A stretch of 64,000 nucleotides of DNA. Origin: Eulemur rufifrons (Eukaryota; Chordata; Mammalia; Primates; Lemuridae). Of the stretch, positions 39,171-52,249 are shown in pieces (the stretch's first letter is position 1; the number at the start of each line of letters is the position of its first letter). A program made the translations under genes and the position numbers. The notes under the pieces were generated by a model. The model did not search any database. It saw only the letters and a program-made list of their open reading frames with translations, and had not been told where the DNA came from. The stretch spans positions 7,322,001 to 7,386,000 of the forward strand of contig NC_091006.1 of the NCBI RefSeq assembly GCF_041146395.1, written 5' to 3'.

Positions 39171-39629
39171 TTGTTATCACACACATTAGGCGGCCAGCTA
39201 GTCTTGTCAGGGGCTTTTGGCCCCTTTTGAGTGAAACTGGGCATAGGGGAGCCCCATTTCTCTGTTTAATGGAGTTGCCATTTGGGGAGACACCTGTCAC
39301 ATACGATGTACTATGCTGGCACCAAAGCTCTGCCGCTGAACCACGGTGTCAGGTGGCCCGATTTATAGCTACACAGACAAGAGCTGGTATAGCTGGGGTC
39401 CAGTCCCCATTCTGTTGGACCACAAGACCCCTCTACATTCTTCTGTCCCCCCATTTCACGGATAAGGAGGTTCAGAGAGGGCAAGTGACTCTCCAAGGTC
39501 CCCCACAGCAGGTAATGGCAGCAGCTCAGATTTGAGCCCAGCCCTGTCCAACTCCCAAACCAAGGCCGCGAGGCCTCACCCTATCCCTTGGCCCCTGGCC
39601 CGGCCCCCGGCCTGCCCTCCCTGACTCAC

Positions 39630-39730
39630 CAGACCCCGGGGGGCGGCACAGGGAGCACAGGTACCCCCACATGCCCCTCGCGCCCACCCGGCTGCTGCCT
39701 CGGACGCTCGCCGTTCTCTGAGCCCAGGCC
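39630..39730 (-). promoter_or_regulatory. Candidate first exon / promoter of PRX
   Basis: A GC-rich segment on the minus strand ends with the donor GGTCTG|GTGAGTCAG at about 39630. It is the most upstream good donor before the PRX-SERTAD1 spacer. The start point is not defined by any TATA box. Confidence 0.3.
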
Positions 39731-40169
39731 CCAGGCCTGCGCCGGGCTGAGGCTGGGGGATTACCCCCAAAGCGCATGTCAGCAGCTTCTGCCCCATTGT
39801 CCAGCCAGGCGCAGACACCAGGCCCCCACCTCAGTCGGCACCCTCACCCCCCACACCAGCTCGGGTGGCCCCTCTGCAGACCTATCCCCAGCACCCCACT
39901 GAGGGCTTAGGGCCTACTTCTGAGAGCATGGGGGACCGGGCCAGGATGGCAGGATCCCAGAATGCTGGGGACCTCCCCCCTCTCTCTGAAATGCCCCCTG
40001 CCCACTCTCAGCCACCAGGGAAGGCAGGAATGTGCTGAGCTCTGGGAAATGCCTTCCAGGCCTGGCAGCAGCTAAGGGCGGGGTGTGGCCGGAACTGTGC
40101 TCCCCGAGGGGTGAAAGGGATGGTGTGGCCAGGGCTCCTGACGGGCCTGAAGAGACCCTCACTTCACTG

Positions 40170-40860
40170 CAGTCTCTCTCTCATTCATTGATTCACTCCG
40201 ACATTCATTTGTTCATTTATTCATTCAACAAATATGCACAAGCCCTTGTTTGGTGGTTGGTCATTTGTCGGGCACTGGGGACACCAACAGACCTAACTCC
40301 ACCCTGGGGGGCAGACTCAGGAAAGGATTCATACCGGAGGCGACATCTGAAGTCAGACCAGAAGGGTGAGGAGAAGGGAGCCAAGGAACAGGGCAGGGCA
40401 GAGGGCTCCGGGCAGAGGGACAGACACGGGCAGAGGACCAGCGGTGAGAAAGGGAGCAGTCCTTTCTCCAACGTCAGCAAACACTCAGCGAGCACCTGGT
40501 CTTGTGCCCAGCCCCGTGCTGGATGGTGCTGGGGACGCTGTGTGACTGAGATGGCTCAGGCCTGCTTTCACAGAGGTCTCAGTCCAACAAGGAACAAGCC
40601 CAGAATGATGAGGCTGAGAGGTGGGAATCACAGGCACAGCAGTCAGGGCCGTGGTGGGGCGCCCAGGAAAGGTGTCGCCCCAACCTAGGAAGAGAGGGCA
40701 GGGAGCGCCTCCTGGAGGAAGTGGCATTTGAGCTGGCCCCTGAAGGATGTGTAGGAGTTAATGGAAAGCCACGGGCGGTGAATGAATGAGAGCGTGTTTC
40801 GGGCAGCGGATTAGCCTGTGCAAAGGCCCTTTGAGGAAGTGGTTAATGTGACAGTGTGAG
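40170..40860 (-). repeat. L2 fossil, minus orientation
   Basis: 'ttcatttattcattcaacaa', 'gggcactggggacaccaac' and 'gtgcaaaggccctttgagg' are inverted L2 signatures. Confidence 0.7.
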
Positions 40861-41259
40861 AGGAAGCTGTGAGGGGGTCCAGAGCTCAGCAGGGCCGTGA
40901 CAAGGGACTGCGACTTTGTCCTGTGGGCCCTGGGTAAAGTTATGGGAGTGACAACGTAGAGCTGAGCTTTTAAGTACTTGGGGGTGGGACATGGCTGAGC
41001 TATAGGCCAGACTGGACAGGAGGAGGAAAATCCATCTCTCTCTGCTGAGGATCAAACAGAAAAGGGACATTGACACACACTGTCCTGCCTCCCCCCTCCT
41101 CAGAGAACAGAGATCCTTGCTCGTTTGCAGTCTCAGGGGAGAACATTTGATTGTTTGCTGTTAGGTGTGATATTAACATTAGCCGTATGTTTTCTGCAGA
41201 TGCCCTGTCCCAGGGTAAGGAAGCCCCCTTTCCTAGCTGGCTGTGAGTGATGTCTCTCT

Positions 41260-41400
41260 GTGTGTCTCTGTCTGTCTTTGTGTCCCTGTATGTCTCGGTT
41301 CCTCTCTTTCTCTCTGTCCTTCTGCATTGCCTGTCTCTCTCTGTGTCTCTCTAGGTTTCTTTCTGTCTCATTCTTTCTCTCTCTCTCTCTCTCTCTCACC
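41260..41400. repeat. T/C-rich simple repeat
   Basis: Degenerate tctctgtctg units end in about 12 pure CT dinucleotides. Confidence 0.9.
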
Positions 41401-42269
41401 GTCCCTCACCCGAGGGGGTGTGGTCATGGGAAGTTGAGTTTAGCGGGTGGCACCACTGTCCTGGTTCCAGCCAAGGCCACCTCAGTAAACACAGGACATC
41501 CTGCCGGGATGGGGAAGGAGGTGGAAGCTTCTCCTCAGGGACCACCCTCTTCGGACCCAGTCAGAGCCAAGCAGGAGCCTGGGCCTGCCCTGCCCCGCCC
41601 CGCCCAGCTGCTGGGTCCAGCCAAGGGAAACGGGTGTCTCCCTCGCACCCCACCCTTCATGCCCACCCCTGCTTCCTGGTCCTGTCTTCTGAGCTCCAGT
41701 CCCAGGGGCCCAGCAGCTTCAATGCCTTCAATGCCCACCCTCCCAGCACCTTGCACCCACCGTATCCCTCCCTGGCCTCGGCCTCAACCCCAACCCTAGA
41801 CCTGCTTCTCTCCCTAGTCGCCATCCCAGAGGTGGCCCTACTGTCTCCTAGTCCTCGTGTTAGACCCCTGAGCCTCATCCTAGACCCTTCCTCAATTGTG
41901 GATCATCAGCCTCGGCCTGTCCACTGGGCCTCTTGAGGGTCCCTTCCCCTCTTCTCATCCCAATGGCTGCTCTGTCCCTCCCCGGGCTCTCCACCCCTGG
42001 GCTCCAGGCCTCCAGTCTCTCCCCTGCCCCCCACCACTACACTCACCTGGCAAAGAGACCCTTTTACTTCATGGCTACCTAGTACCTTTAGAGTAAAGTC
42101 CCCTATCCAGGGTCCCATGTGCCCTGGCCCCTGCTGGCCCCTCCAGTCGCAGCACTTACCTTACCACTTTCCTCCTCATTCCAGCCAAACCCAGCAGCTT
42201 AGAGATCCATGAAAATGTTGTAGGGTCCCTCACCTCTTAGCCTTTGCACATGCTGTTCCCTTTCCCTAG

Positions 42270-42435
42270 AACAACAGCCCTTCCAGGTGGATACTATTAC
42301 TATTCCAGTTTATAGATGAGGACCCTGAGGCTCAGAGAAGTTAAATACCTTGCCTAGAGTCACACAGCCGCAGAGTGACAAAGCTGGGGTCCAAACCCAG
42401 GAGGTCTGGCTTTCGGGCACAACCTCTTCTCTAAA
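42270..42435 (-). repeat. MIR fossil, minus orientation
   Basis: 'gaccctgaggctcagagaag' and 'agagtcacacagccgcagag' are inverted MIR. Confidence 0.8.
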
Positions 42436-43539
42436 GTGTATTGCTTCAGAACATCTCTGCGTTAGACTTCCGCAATGCACTGGGACTGCATACTGTAGGT
42501 GCTCAGTAAATGTTCAATGAATGGATGAATGGGTTGGGGTCAAAGGTGAACCTTGGAAGGTGCAGGATTCAGATCCCAGAGGACTGGGGTATATCCTGAG
42601 GGCCCAGGGGGCAGATGTGGTGCGATTTACCTTTTACATAGGGACAGGCACACAGTAGGTACTCATGAATCTTTGCTGAAGGAGAGAAGGAAAGAAGGGA
42701 GGGAGGAAAGGAGGCCAAGGACGTCTGGTCACAGCTCTCCCAGGTGTGGGGGGAGAAAAGTGTGTGTGTGTGTGGTGGGGTGTTCCTGGGAATGCCTGTG
42801 GAGGGGAGCTGGCCTGGGGGGAGTCATGGCCACAATACACAGAGGTTCTGTGAAAGGCAGTAGCAGCGCCAGGGCTGGCGGCTCAGCTAGGAATGGTGTG
42901 GGCCCTGGAATCTGCTGGCCGAGGTGGTGTGGTGTCCTGGGGTTGAGCGGCACACCAGAGTCAGGGGGCCTGCACAGCAAACCAGGGGTCAGACACGGGG
43001 AGAGGGGGGCAGGTCCTCAGGCATGAGCCTTTCATAACTCCAGGGCACCAGGGGGAAGGGACTAGGGCTGATCTAGCCCATATGGTGCTTTGGTGCAAAA
43101 GACATGTCCCCTCCTCAAGGCATTCGACCCACATCTGCCAGAAAACTGTTGTAAGAAATATGTAAATGCATGGTACCTGGGACATGCGTGGCGTCCCCTT
43201 AAATATGTAGCCTATGTGCAGAGCACAACCTGTGCAACTATATCTAGAGGCTCTGGGGAGTGGGAGCATCACTTGGCCAAGGAGACACAGGGGAAAATGG
43301 GAGGGTCATTGACAGGTGGGCAGGCTGTCTGCATCGGTAGGTATCACAGGTCCCTCCCCAGTCTGGCACTCAGAAACATCAGAAACAGGCCCTTAGGATG
43401 TTGTAAACAGAGAGTGTTAATAATCCCACACTGGGGGACCCCTTGACCACGGGACCGATCTCCAGGGAACCTCTAAGGCAGTGGTATCACAGAACCCCAG
43501 ACTGGGCACCAGGGGGCGTTGCTGAGCTCAGCCCAGGCT

Positions 43540-44170
43540 CCCAGGATCTGGGTCTGGGGCAAAACTGAGTCTGAGTCGCAGCTGCCCCGCGGTTGGCGTC
43601 ACCGGGGGTTGGAGTCAGGCGCCTGGAAGACCTTCGGCCCGGGCGCCAGCTCCCCGCACGCCATTTTCACCTCCCTTCCAGAAACGGGCACAACTTCCTC
43701 TGCTCCTCCAGGAAGCTCCGCTCTGCCCGCCCCTTCCAGGACCCAGGGGCCGGACCGAGGCTCCCCGCCTCCCCCCGCTCCACCCCTGCTTCAGCCTCCC
43801 TGGAGCTTCCGGCCAGTGGGAGGTTCTGGGGCGCACGATCTGGGTGTCCCCTTGCCGGCGTTTCCCGCACTCAAGGCCCAGCTGGCTCCTCAGGTCACCT
43901 TCAAGCTCTCTGCTCCTTGCTGCCCCGACCCTCAGCTTTCACGGCGCCACTTCCCCGCCCCAACCCCCCGGCTCCGCCCTGCCCCCACGGCCGCCAGGAA
44001 GGACGCAGCCCGGGTCCCGTGCCAGGCCGCTGAGTGTGCGGCCCCTCCCAGCCCGGCCAGGAATGCGGCTGGACCGCGGGGGCGGCCGCAGACACCCGGC
44101 GCTCTGGCCGGCCCCGACGCACGGGCAGTCAGGCAGGTGGCCCCGGCTCGCCTGGGCCTGAGTTTCTTCT
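43540..44170. promoter_or_regulatory. Unassigned GC-rich island upstream of PRX / downstream of SERTAD1
   Basis: About 600 bases are rich in C, G and CpG (for example ccgcgggggcggccgc near 44075), followed by an HSF-type inverted pair TTCTAGAA near 44166. No coding exon is attached. It may be an alternative PRX promoter or an enhancer. Confidence 0.35.
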
Positions 44171-44649
44171 AGAAGGAAAGCACAACTGCCTGCCCCTGAG
44201 CGCCCTCTTTTTAGTCCAGCCACCAAGCCTAGTGGCTTTATTTCGGAGACAGCGTCCAGGCTGCCGTATCGTCTGCCCAGTGAGAGATTTGAGACCGGGA
44301 GTGGATTTTATTTTTAAAAGCTGGCTAGTGTCTTCCTTTCCTGCACCATTTTCCTGGTGATCTGACGGTGAGGGCTCCTTGGAGAGGCTCTATCCAGCCT
44401 CCAGCTTTTTGTTTTTATTTCTGGACCATTCTGACAGCTCCCTTCTCCTCTTCCCCTGAGATAGACTCCAGGAAGGAGTAGCCTTCTTTTTTAAACAGTG
44501 GCCTGGGGCTTCCTCCCCCTACCCTTTATATACACACAGGCACAAGGAAACCTGGCTGGGCATGTTCTGCGGAGTTTGTGTAGAGGGCTGGCTCGCAGCC
44601 AGACCTAGTTGGTCTGCCTTGCAGGCTAATAAAGCAGGAAAGTTCATGA

Positions 44650-44805
44650 TTTAAAACCCACCTCCTCAAGTGATGACCTCTTGGAGCCTCATTTTCTTAA
44701 CTGTAAAATGGGGATAATCTTATGGAGTTGTTACGGGATTAAATGAATTAACACATGCAAGTTCTTAGAACTGTGCCTGGCACACAGTCCAGGTTCAGTA
44801 AATGT
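44650..44805 (+). repeat. MIR fossil, plus orientation
   Basis: 'gagcctcattttcttaactg', 'taaaatggggataatctta' and 'gtgcctggcacacag' identify MIR just beyond the SERTAD1 3' end. Confidence 0.85.
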
Positions 44806-44868
44806 TACATGTTACCTCACGTTCGCATTCACACAAGGAAGCACGCGGACTTGTTTCCCAGGGCTGGT

Positions 44869-44874
44869 TTTAAT
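44869..44874 (-). terminator. SERTAD1: Candidate SERTAD1 polyadenylation signal (ATTAAA)
   Basis: ATTAAA on the minus strand lies 328 bases after the stop codon. It gives a 3' UTR of about 350 bases, a plausible size for this gene. Confidence 0.45.
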
Positions 44875-45201
44875 TTGAAAAAACTGATTGGGGTCTCTTC
44901 CCTATATCAGGGAAGAACAGCCCAGGATATGACCCCAAGAGATTCAGTCCAGCACATGGCCTGGGCAATCATATTCCAGTCACCAGACCTGTCATTCCAT
45001 CACTAGGGGCCAATCCCAGACTCCCCCACAAGCCCCAAGACAAGAGGACGGATGTGAAGTTGCCAGGACTGGATTCTGTCTCTCCAAAGTAGCCCATGCC
45101 TCGTTCTTTGTACTAGGGAAGCCAGCTGTGTCCTTCTAAGGAGGGCAGGTCCAGCCACCAGGCTCAGTTCAGATACTAGACGACCATCTCAGCCCTTGGG
45201 G

Positions 45202-45915
45202 TCAGCGGCCCGGCCCTGGTGGCCGCTCCAGTGCCTGAGTGCCCACTAGCACGTCCATGAGGTAGTCCAGCTCAGCCTCATCCAGCTCCGGAGCTTCCTC
45301 CTTGCCTGGCCCGTCCTCAGGGCCCGGTTTGAGGCCCTCGGAGGCTGGTGCCCAAAGTTCACTGTCATACATGGAGGTGTCAATGTCCTCAAACAGGCCC
45401 TCGAGCCCATCGTCCAGCAGACAGCCAGTGGCTGGTCCCAGCAGGTCCAAGGCACCCAGACTGGGTGGGGCTCCCCCAGTCGTACGGCCTGGTGGCCCCT
45501 CATCTGCCAGGGGTTGGGGGGCCTGGCTTAAGCCCTCGATGTGACTGAGGTCCTCCAGGAGGCTGGCCATGGAGGCTGAGAGGGCAGCGTCCGAGCTCGC
45601 CAGCAGGTTGTCAGCCATGCTGGGAGCTTCAGGCGGGTTGGGCACAGGTGGCAGGGCAGCTGTGGGTGCCATGGACGCTTGGATGCGACGAAGTGTGTTC
45701 ACCACCAGCACCAGGTGCCGTAGGTCCGGCTCACTCTGCCGCAGGCTATGGTGGAGCTTGAGCACCGAGAGGTCAAAGAGAGAGCTGGAAGCCACAGCTG
45801 GGGATGCTGGTGCCACTGCTGGGTGGCCAGGATCCAGCCACCAGGCGTCAACTGCCAGAGATTCCTTCTCCTCCTCCTCCTCCTCCCGTTTTCGCTTCAG
45901 ACCCTTGCTCAGCAT
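45202..45915 (-). CDS. SERTAD1: SERTAD1 (SEI-1, TRIP-Br1, p34), single coding exon
   Basis: A 237-codon frame begins MLSKGLKRKREEEEEEKESL and ends ALERPPGPGR. The acceptor CTGCAG ends at 45919, three bases before the ATG, so the whole CDS is in the last exon. Seen: a basic KRKR patch followed by an acidic run near the N-terminus, the SERTA domain at about residues 40-85 (SLFDLSVLKLHHSLRQSEPDL, LVLVVNTLRRIQ), and an acidic C-terminal activation region (LDEAELDYLMDVLVG). Known: a nuclear co-regulator that binds CDK4 and E2F1/DP1 and bridges PHD/bromodomain proteins. It is the tandem paralogue of SERTAD3 11 kb away, same strand, same one-coding-exon layout. Length is within one residue of human. 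Confidence 0.97.
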   Translation of the reverse strand: MLSKGLKRKREEEEEEKESLAVDAWWLDPGHPAVAPASPAVASSSLFDLSVLKLHHSLRQSEPDLRHLVLVVNTLRRIQASMAPTAALPPVPNPPEAPSMADNLLASSDAALSASMASLLEDLSHIEGLSQAPQPLADEGPPGRTTGGAPPSLGALDLLGPATGCLLDDGLEGLFEDIDTSMYDSELWAPASEGLKPGPEDGPGKEEAPELDEAELDYLMDVLVGTQALERPPGPGR

Positions 45916-45959
45916 TGTCTGCAGGGAGGGAGGAGTTATTCAGTTACGGAAAGCAAATG

Positions 45960-46157
45960 TTAAGTTCATACCTGGCTCTATCAGCTATTGTAGGTGTGAT
46001 CTTGGGCCAGTCACTTAACATCTCTGTGTCTTGGTTTTCTTAGGGAACCTTTAAGATGTGAATAATAATAGTATCTACCTCATAAGTTGCTTTAAGGATT
46101 AAATGAGAAACAAAAAGCACCTACAACAGTACCTGGTACATAGTAATCAATCTTATT
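45960..46157 (+). repeat. MIR fossil, plus orientation, cut by an Alu
   Basis: 'gatcttgggccagtcactta', 'gtctttggtttt'-like sequence and 'aaggattaaatgagaaacaa' identify MIR in SERTAD1 intron 1. Confidence 0.8.
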
Positions 46158-46480
46158 TTATTTTTTTTTTGAGACAGAGTCTCGCTCTGTTGCCCAGGCT
46201 AGAGTGCCGTGGCTCTCACAGCAACCTCAAACTCCTGAGCTCAAGCAATCCTTCTGCCTCAGCCTCCCGAGTAGCTGGAACTACAGGCATGCGCCATCAT
46301 GCCCAGCTAATTTTTTCTATATATTTATAGTTGACCAGCTAATTTATTTTTATTTTTTTAGTAGAGACAGGGTCTCACTCTTGCTCAGGCTGCTCTCGAA
46401 CTCCTGAGCTCAAACGATCCTCCCTCCCGCCTTGGCCTCCCAGAGTGCTAGGCTTAAAGGCATGAGCCACCATCCCGGCC
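46158..46480 (-). repeat. Alu, minus orientation, inside a MIR
   Basis: It is flanked by TAGTAATCAATCTTATT at 46141-46157 and 46481-46497, in SERTAD1 intron 1. Confidence 0.93.
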
Positions 46481-46486
46481 TAGTAA

Positions 46487-47153
<667 letters not shown>

Positions 47154-47254
47154 CCTCATAAGTACTCTTGATAACATGATTATTTCTTCAATGAACCATT
47201 CGAATGGCCAATATTAACCTTATTTTTTTTTCTATGGAAGTGGCTGTTTCCTAT

Positions 47255-47690
47255 AGTTTAATATTTATTGAGTGTCTACTATGTATCAAACAGTAAATAA
47301 ACAAACACGGGAAATGTACAGATATGGATAGGAAGAAACTAGAAGGTCCTGGAGATGGACAGGAAAGGCTTCTGTAAGGAGGTGACATTTGAACTGAGCC
47401 CTGAAGCAAGAGAAGTCAGCCATGGAGGGACCAGGGGAAAGCATTTGGACAAGAGGGAACAATAAAAAAGGCAAAGGAAGACCAGAAGGCTGCATGAGCT
47501 TGAACTGCAAAGAGACCAGTGTGGTTGGCACACGGAGTGACATGGTAGGAGGCCAGGTGGGGGCTGGGGAGCAGGCAGGCAGAAACCAGGTCACAGAAGG
47601 CCATATAGGCAGAGTGGGGAGTTTGGATTTTAAGTGTGGCGGGTAGTCACTGAAGGGGTTTGAGCACGAAGGGGAGAGGGGGATGAGCTG
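47255..47690 (-). repeat. L2 fossil, minus orientation
   Basis: 'atttattgagtgtctactat' and 'taaggaggtgacatttgaac' are inverted L2. Confidence 0.7.
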
Positions 47691-48552
47691 ATTAGGTTTC
47701 CAGAAGATTCCCCCTTGGATGCTTCGAGGAAGGCAGGGTGGGAAGACTGGGGGGTCTGAGACACCCTTTGGGAGGCTACTCTACTCTTGGGACTGGTGAT
47801 GACGATGGCCTTGGGGCAGAAGCTGATAGTGGACGTGAAAGGAAGTTGGTTGATAAAGGACTTATTTGGGAGACAGAGGGGACAGGGCTTGCCAGGAAAT
47901 CCTATGGGCACGGGGTCAGTCACTGAGATAAGTTTGAGGACCCACATTCTTCCCCCCTTCCTCGCCCCCCCGGGGTGGCAGGGCCGTGGGGGGTGCCTGG
48001 AGTTTTGGACTCCTGGCCCAATCTACTTTTTTGGACCAGAAAGACTGCAGAGTCCAATCCCCTGGACTTGACCTGGCAAAACCTTAAGAGTGACCCACTA
48101 CACTACGTATAACTGGGTCTTCGCCCCCTTCTGAAGACCGGGGAGTCCGGAACCGCAGGAATTCAAGCCCCCACCCCCGACTCCGCCCCCTGGGTCCCGG
48201 CGCCCCCTGGCGGTGCCCAGGCTAGCTTTACCCCCGGGATTCTGGCCCCTCTGACCCCGGGACCCTTTACACGGCCCCGCGTCCCAACTGCGGTTCCAGC
48301 CTGCCGCCCGGGGCCATGCAAGCCGAGACCCCAGGAGGGCTGTTCTGTGCTCTTGGCCTCCGCTCGCTTCCGGCAGTGGAGGCGGCTCCTCCCGAAGCGG
48401 CGGCGGCGGGGGCGGGTGAGTCACGCAGTCGGAGCCAGAGAGCCGGCGCCTCCGCCCCCTTCTCGGGCTGCGGCGTGATTCACCCGGCCTGGCCGGGGCG
48501 GACGGCACGTAAAGGCCCGCGCGTCTCGATCCCGGGCAGCCCCAGCGCGCAC

Positions 48553-48605
48553 CTGCCGGACCCAGGGATCGAACTCGCCAAAGAACCCTACCGCCGGTAC
48601 CCCTT
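48553..48605 (-). other. SERTAD1: Candidate noncoding exon 1 of SERTAD1
   Basis: On the minus strand a CCGGCAG|GTGCGC donor at 48553 lies about 70-80 bases downstream of a TATA-like TATGTAAAT (48632-48624) and two CCAAT boxes. It would leave an intron 1 of about 2.6 kb that contains three Alus. The exact start is a guess. Confidence 0.5.
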
Positions 48606-48609
48606 CTCT

Positions 48610-48740
48610 CCCCAGGCCCCTTCATTTACATACCCTGCTCACTAGCTGCCAATCAGAACGAAGAGGTAACCACCCACAGCCAATCAGGAAGCGGCGGCGG
48701 CAGCATCGCTCGCTCGCTCACTCTCAGCAACCGGCGCCTG
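48610..48740 (-). promoter_or_regulatory. SERTAD1: SERTAD1 promoter (CpG, two CCAAT boxes, TATA-like)
   Basis: CCAAT elements at 48649-48653 and 48680-48684 (read on the plus strand) and a TATA-like TATGTAAAT at 48632-48624 on the minus strand lie in a CpG-dense stretch. A consensus AP-1 site TGAGTCA is at 48417-48423, in the start of intron 1. Confidence 0.6.
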
Positions 48741-49309
48741 GCTCGCAAGACGCAGTTCTGACTCCGGCGCACGACTCCAGACTCCTGACTACCCTTGGCT
48801 ACCGCCCACTCCGGTGGTGGCCCCGCCCTCCACCCCAGGGATTGGCCCTGGGCGGTGATGGGCGGAGCCTGAAGGGGGCAGATTCTAAAAAGGGGGGGTT
48901 GACTTCAGGGCGCATGCCTGGGCTGCTGCGTGAGGGAAGTGGGGAAGGAGGGGTGGCTACGGGTCGGTGGCTGCTAGGGGCTTTTGCTTCTCAAAGTACA
49001 GGCCCTTCACATCTACCCATGCACCTGTCAAACCCAGCGCCAACAAGGGTCTACACTCTAGGCCAGATAGGCCTGGGTTCAAATCTTGACTCACTACTCC
49101 CTCGATGCATGACCTTGGAAAAATGCTTGACCTCTCCGAGCTACACGTAGTATGTTAAATGGAGATTTTCTTGCCTCTACCTCTTGAGAGTTAGGAAAGC
49201 TAGAATAAGATCGTGTCTGTAAGAGCACTGCGCCAGACTTAGCAAATGCTGGACAGTTGGACTCCATTGTTGATGAAGGCAGGAGTGAGGTGGGAGTGAG
49301 AGAGCACCA

Positions 49310-49515
49310 GAGTCACATCCTGGGCTCCGTTCCCTAAGTAGCTGCATAACCTGGGGCAAGTGTTTTAATTCCTTTTAATTCCTCAGTTTCCTTTTATTTA
49401 AAATGAGGGAAATAGCGACTGGCTCAGAGGATTGCTTTGAGGATTAAAAAGAACGATGTGTGCAAAGTGCTCAGAGTGGGGTACAACCTGTCTTTTTGTT
49501 AGTATTATAGCTGCT
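49310..49515 (+). repeat. MIR fossil, plus orientation
   Basis: 'gctgcataacctggggcaag', 'cctcagtttccttttattta' and 'gaggattaaaaagaacg' identify MIR. Confidence 0.8.
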
Positions 49516-49702
49516 GTAGCTTAGTTTAAAGTGGGTAGACACATGGGATGGGGCTGGAGGTAGACAGGAGTTTAATATTTGGTAAACTGGCAATGAGACT
49601 TACCTTCTTCATGTAGCTCATTTGCTGACTCCAGATCTATGGGAAGAACTGTTGCTGTGAATAAAGCCCCTGGCCAAAGTAAGTTCTCAAAAATGCTAAC
49701 TA

Positions 49703-50036
<334 letters not shown>

Positions 50037-50511
50037 AAAATGCTAACTATAGTAGTTAATTCAGGCAGTAATTATGAATGGATGCTTAAACCCTTGGGTG
50101 AAAGGTTAGTGGGAAACAGGATCTTGACAGGCTCCAAAGCCTCACCCCAAAGGTTACTTGCTAACTGCAAAGAAGGAAATCCTTTTATGATGTCGTGCTC
50201 ACAACCTTAACTGTGAGACAAAACTCTGTGTTATCAGTGGGACATCCTGACGCTGGGTGCCACCTCCTATAACTTATTAGGAAGTGTGTGGCATACCCTG
50301 TGGAGTCTCCCTGGTTCATTGCATAAAGTGACTCTCATCATGCCTCTAGACCCAATCTCCAGCTTATAGGAAATAGAGAGGAACATAATCAATCAGACAA
50401 ATCCAGAACGTGGGACGTTCTGCAACATAACTGGGCTGTTCTGCCAGAAATTCAATGTCAAGAAAACACAAAAACAGATTGGAGGGGGAATGTTCCAGAA
50501 TAAAAGATACT

Positions 50512-50640
50512 GGCCGGGTTTATGCCTATCAATCCCAGCCCTTTGGAAGCCAAGGAAGGAGGATCACCTGAGGCCAGGAGTTCAAGACCAGGCTGGGCAA
50601 CATAGCGAGATCCCCATCTCTAATATATTTTAAAAAAGAG
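50512..50640 (+). repeat. Alu left-arm fragment, plus orientation
   Basis: A diverged monomer beginning 'ggccgggtttatgcctatc', inside the L1-like stretch. Confidence 0.75.
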
Positions 50641-50852
50641 AGATACTATGTAATTTCTTTATTTTTTACAGCCAAAATAGCATGTGAACCTTCACTGGAT
50701 CCTGATTTTGGGGAAGATAAAACAACTATAAAAGATATTCTTGGGTCAATTGGAGAGAGATGAATATGGACTGGATATTAAGTGATATTATGGAATTTTT
50801 ATTCTCTTAGATATGAACTAGTATTGTAGCTTGTAGGTGAATGTCCTTATCC

Positions 50853-51000
50853 TTTTTTTTTTTTTTTTTTTTTTTTGGAGAAAGGAAGTTTCACCTTGTT
50901 GGCTAACTGGTCTAAAACTCCTGGCTTCAAGCCTTCCTCCTGCCTTGGCCTCCCAACATGCTAGGATTACAGATTACAGGCATGAGCCACCACGACCAGC
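50853..51000 (-). repeat. Alu fragment, minus orientation
   Basis: A partial, diverged Alu with a long T run. It is preceded by GTGAATGTCCTTAT and followed by CTGAATGTCT, diverged copies of the target also used by the next two insertions. Confidence 0.8.
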
Positions 51001-51011
51001 CTGAATGTCTT

Positions 51012-51308
<297 letters not shown>

Positions 51309-51344
51309 CTGAATGTCCTTATTCTTTTTTTTTTTTTTTTTTTT

Positions 51345-51427
51345 ACCGTATGCGTGTTGTACAGGCCCGAGAGCCTCTTCCATCCTTGTCAAGGGGAGTG
51401 CTAACCTTCTCTCCTTTCATACAACAC
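51345..51427 (-). pseudogene. U6atac snRNA retropseudogene, 3'-truncated, poly(A)-tailed
   Basis: Read on the minus strand from 51427 the sequence begins GTGTTGTATGAAAGGAGAG and continues through the U4atac-pairing region to ACAACACGCATACGGT, then a run of about 20 A (plus-strand T at 51325-51344). From memory of human U6atac (about 125 nt) the 83 bases present differ at only two places, one C-to-T and one inserted T; the 3' stem-loop is missing. A perfect 16-base duplication CTGAATGTCCTTATTC flanks the unit at 51309-51324 and 51428-51443. Exact 5' end, A tail and target duplication show LINE-mediated insertion. U6atac is the catalytic snRNA of the minor (U12-type) spliceosome and relies on external Pol III promoter elements, which this copy lacks, so it is probably silent. 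Confidence 0.93.
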
Positions 51428-51538
51428 CTGAATGTCCTTATTCCTAAGAGATACCTGCTGAGCTTTTAAGGGTAGAAATGTCAAGATATCTGAGATTTAC
51501 TCTTCAATGGTTAAGCAAAAGAAAAAAATATATACATG

Positions 51539-52020
<482 letters not shown>

Positions 52021-52249
52021 CTAGGCCTCTGCTAGACAAATTCACATAATTACCCCCACAACTCATTTTTTAAAATTTATTTTTCTTTCTTTTTTTCTCT
52101 TTTTATTTATTCATTTTTTACTTTTTATCTTTCACAACTGTGGATCCCTAATAAACACACAACCCATTTTTATGGCTTGGCAAAAAGGAGGCTCAGAGTC
52201 TCCAAGTGGCTTTCTCCAGGTCATACACGGAAGAAGAACTCACAAGAGT

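Larger units (their letters stand above)
39735..44860. other. PRX-SERTAD1 spacer, no coding gene seen
   Basis: L2 and MIR fossils, a T/C-rich simple repeat at 41260-41400 and a GC-rich island at 43540-44170 are visible. No frame resembles a known protein. Confidence 0.6.

Noticed and set aside
43519..44172. 217-codon plus-strand open frame in the GC-rich island
   Set aside because: Pro/Ala/Arg-rich compositional frame without start context or family similarity; adjacent frames are equally open.
51345..51427. Functional U6atac snRNA gene
   Set aside because: The 3' stem-loop is missing, a poly(A) tail and target duplication are present, and no PSE/TATA-type snRNA promoter is visible upstream on the minus strand.
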